Positions 5,826 through 6,990 of a stretch of DNA of 6,990 nucleotides are shown piece after piece. The position numbers and the translations under genes were made by a program. Under the pieces are notes generated by a model that was not told the origin of the DNA, ran no database searches, and worked only from the letters and a program-made list of their open reading frames with translations. The stretch is from CAYXBG01 sp964463145 (GTDB taxonomy: Bacteria; Acidobacteriota; UBA6911; RPQK01; CBDAPI01): NCBI GenBank assembly GCA_964463145.1, contig CAYXBG010000087.1:1-6990 (forward strand), written 5' to 3'. The first letter of the stretch is position 1. Each line of letters begins with the position of its first letter.

Positions 5826-6881
5826 ATGCCCGAAAAACTTTTAGTTCGTTCAACAAACTGGATAGGAGATGCGGCTATGTCTGTTGCAGCTCTCCGAGAA
5901 ATAAAACGTCAACATCCCCACTTGCATATCGTCGTAGCTGGGCCAGCCTGGGTTTTAGGAGTTTTCTATGGACAGGACTTCATTGACTCACTGATCGAAT
6001 TACCCCAGGCAGGGAACCGATTTTATCGTGTTTGGGAAGAGGCTCGTTTGCTCCGCGGATTCGAACAGGTACTAATTTTCACCAATTCCTTTGCAACCGC
6101 CTTCGCCTCCTTTTTGGCTGGGACGGTTAACCGGCTGGGCTACAGTACTGACGGCAGAGGAATTTTCCTAACAGGCAAGGCAGTAAATCGTTCCAAGTCC
6201 ATGGGGGTTCATCAAGTTTACTATTACCTTGACCTGATCAGCCAAACAGGATTTTCCAGCATCGACTACCTGGATGGCACGTTTCCGCCAGATACATCAT
6301 TACATGTGAGTCGATCCGGTAGTGAAGAGGCCAGCAAACTTCTGGCGGAGTTAAAGATAGACCGGCAACGTCCGTTAGTACTTCTAAACCCGGGGGCACA
6401 ATATGGGCCAGCAAAGCGTTGGTTCCCCGACCGATATGCTCGTCTCGCAGATTCCCTAATCGACAGAGAAGGGGTTGAAGTCGGTATCATTGGATCTGAA
6501 AACGATGTTGATGTAGCCAAGGCAATCGAGGCGCAGATGAGACACTCCCCTCATATTATGGCAGGGCTCACTTCTATCTCCAGCCTTTTGGGTCTCTTGT
6601 CTGAAAGTCACCTGCTTATCACCAACGACTCCGGGCCCATGCATCTCGCAGCAGCTTTGGACGTACCCCAGATAGCGCTTTTCGGATCAACCGATGAGAA
6701 AGCGACAGGCCCTTTGAGTCAAAATGCCTCGGTCATCAACAAACATGTGGAATGTAGTCCCTGTCTACTGAGGAAATGCCCAATCGATTCGCGCTGTTTT
6801 GACCGCATCCGAGTTGATCATGTCTTGGAGGAAGCCCTGAGATTAATTAATTCTGACAACTTCCAGAAATCTTCTCAATGA
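5826..6881 (+). CDS. waaF: Lipopolysaccharide heptosyltransferase II (GT9 family)
   Basis: WaaF adds the second L-glycero-D-manno-heptose of the LPS inner core from ADP-heptose, in the cytoplasm at the inner membrane. The 351-residue product shows a two-lobe GT9 fold. The N-terminal acceptor lobe begins LLVRSTNWIGDAAMS (5-19), where Asp15 matches the catalytic Asp of heptosyltransferases. It also has the NSFATAFASFLAG segment (87-99). The C-terminal nucleotide-sugar lobe has NPGAQYGPAKRW (188-199), a GSEND loop (223-227) and NDSGPMHLAAAL (267-278). A C-x2-C-x4-C-x5-C cluster (Cys310, 313, 318, 324) lies near the C-terminus; many WaaF proteins carry it but E. coli WaaF does not. Subfamily choice (WaaF rather than WaaC or WaaQ) rests on PGAxYGPAKRW and this cluster. 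The ribosome-binding site is weak (AATAGAT), consistent with coupling to lpxK 7 bp upstream. Confidence 0.9.
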   Translation: MPEKLLVRSTNWIGDAAMSVAALREIKRQHPHLHIVVAGPAWVLGVFYGQDFIDSLIELPQAGNRFYRVWEEARLLRGFEQVLIFTNSFATAFASFLAGTVNRLGYSTDGRGIFLTGKAVNRSKSMGVHQVYYYLDLISQTGFSSIDYLDGTFPPDTSLHVSRSGSEEASKLLAELKIDRQRPLVLLNPGAQYGPAKRWFPDRYARLADSLIDREGVEVGIIGSENDVDVAKAIEAQMRHSPHIMAGLTSISSLLGLLSESHLLITNDSGPMHLAAALDVPQIALFGSTDEKATGPLSQNASVINKHVECSPCLLRKCPIDSRCFDRIRVDHVLEEALRLINSDNFQKSSQ

Positions 6882-6982
6882 ACAACTACAACAACGGTAT
6901 AGAGCACTCTCGACCTAATTGTCTCTGTTGCATCTCATGTGTCAGGATTTTGACTCACTCCCTCGAAGGGTTACAAAAATAG
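6878..6982 (+). CDS. Possible 34-residue Cys-containing small ORF overlapping the waaF stop
   Basis: An ATG at 6878 overlaps the waaF TGA as ATGA, the same junction seen between waaA and lpxK, and the frame runs 34 codons to TAG at 6982. The peptide begins MNNYNNGIEHS and contains a CLCCISC segment (15-21). I recognise no family. There is no separate ribosome-binding site, so translation would depend on termination-reinitiation after waaF. A 34-codon frame can easily arise by chance, and the competing frame at 6937 overlaps it. Most likely it is noise or a leader; listed at low confidence. Confidence 0.15.
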   Translation: MNNYNNGIEHSRPNCLCCISCVRILTHSLEGLQK

Positions 6983-6990
6983 CGGCTGCG
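6937..6990 (+). CDS. Possible N-terminus of the next gene, open to window edge
   Basis: From the ATG at 6937 the frame reads MCQDFDSLPRRVTKIAAA and stays open to the last base (18 codons). Upstream the frame is closed by TAA at 6916-6918. Three rarer starts (TTG 6919, CTG 6925, TTG 6928) also lie in the open part. No clear Shine-Dalgarno precedes the ATG. Position, same strand as waaF and 55 bp after it, fits a further LPS-core or ADP-heptose gene such as hldE or gmhB, but 18 residues do not identify a family and no motif is visible. Confidence 0.3.
   Translation, partial: MCQDFDSLPRRVTKIAAA

Noticed and set aside
1..6990. Mobile element, CRISPR array, tRNA/rRNA or novel defence system
   Set aside because: Core genes fill the window with short gaps. 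I saw no transposase, direct-repeat array, cloverleaf or unknown gene cluster that would support any of these.

Overview
The window holds two divergent housekeeping blocks from a Gram-negative bacterium. Genes for Kdo transferase, lipid A 4'-kinase and an LPS heptosyltransferase show a lipopolysaccharide outer membrane. Base composition is balanced and GTG starts are common. No 16S gene is present and I cannot place the organism from these proteins with confidence; a deep-branching Gram-negative (Desulfobacterota/Nitrospirota/Nitrospinota-like or another proteobacterial-type lineage) is a guess only.

Minus strand, read right to left (3191 down to 1): the classic 'str' operon rpsL (S12), rpsG (S7), fusA (EF-G) and the first 14 codons of tuf (EF-Tu), which runs off the left edge. 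Order and spacing are canonical. rpsL and fusA begin with GTG. The operon carries RNA-level structure: a UUCG-capped hairpin with a T tract in the rpsL leader, a perfect 13-bp inverted repeat between rpsL and rpsG, and a bulged hairpin between rpsG and fusA.

The 231-bp divergent region (3192-3422) contains candidate promoters in both directions. Two TTGACA -35 boxes lie in tandem toward rpsL. A CTGACA/TATTTT pair points toward waaA. An 8-6-8 dyad overlaps the waaA -10 and the most distal rpsL candidate promoter.

Plus strand (3423-6881): waaA, lpxK and waaF form a tight operon (ATGA overlap between the first two, 7-bp gap between the last two). LpxK phosphorylates the lipid A disaccharide at the 4' position, WaaA adds Kdo to the resulting lipid IVA, and WaaF extends the inner core with heptose. 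Past waaF are 109 bp with no confidently identified gene: a 34-codon ORF overlapping the waaF stop, and a frame starting at 6937 that stays open to the window edge and may be the next gene.

I found no mobile element, CRISPR array, defence system, tRNA or rRNA. The genes are ordinary core genes. The noteworthy content is the regulatory structure in the three intergenic gaps of the str operon and the shared divergent promoter region. I see no evidence of a previously undescribed system.
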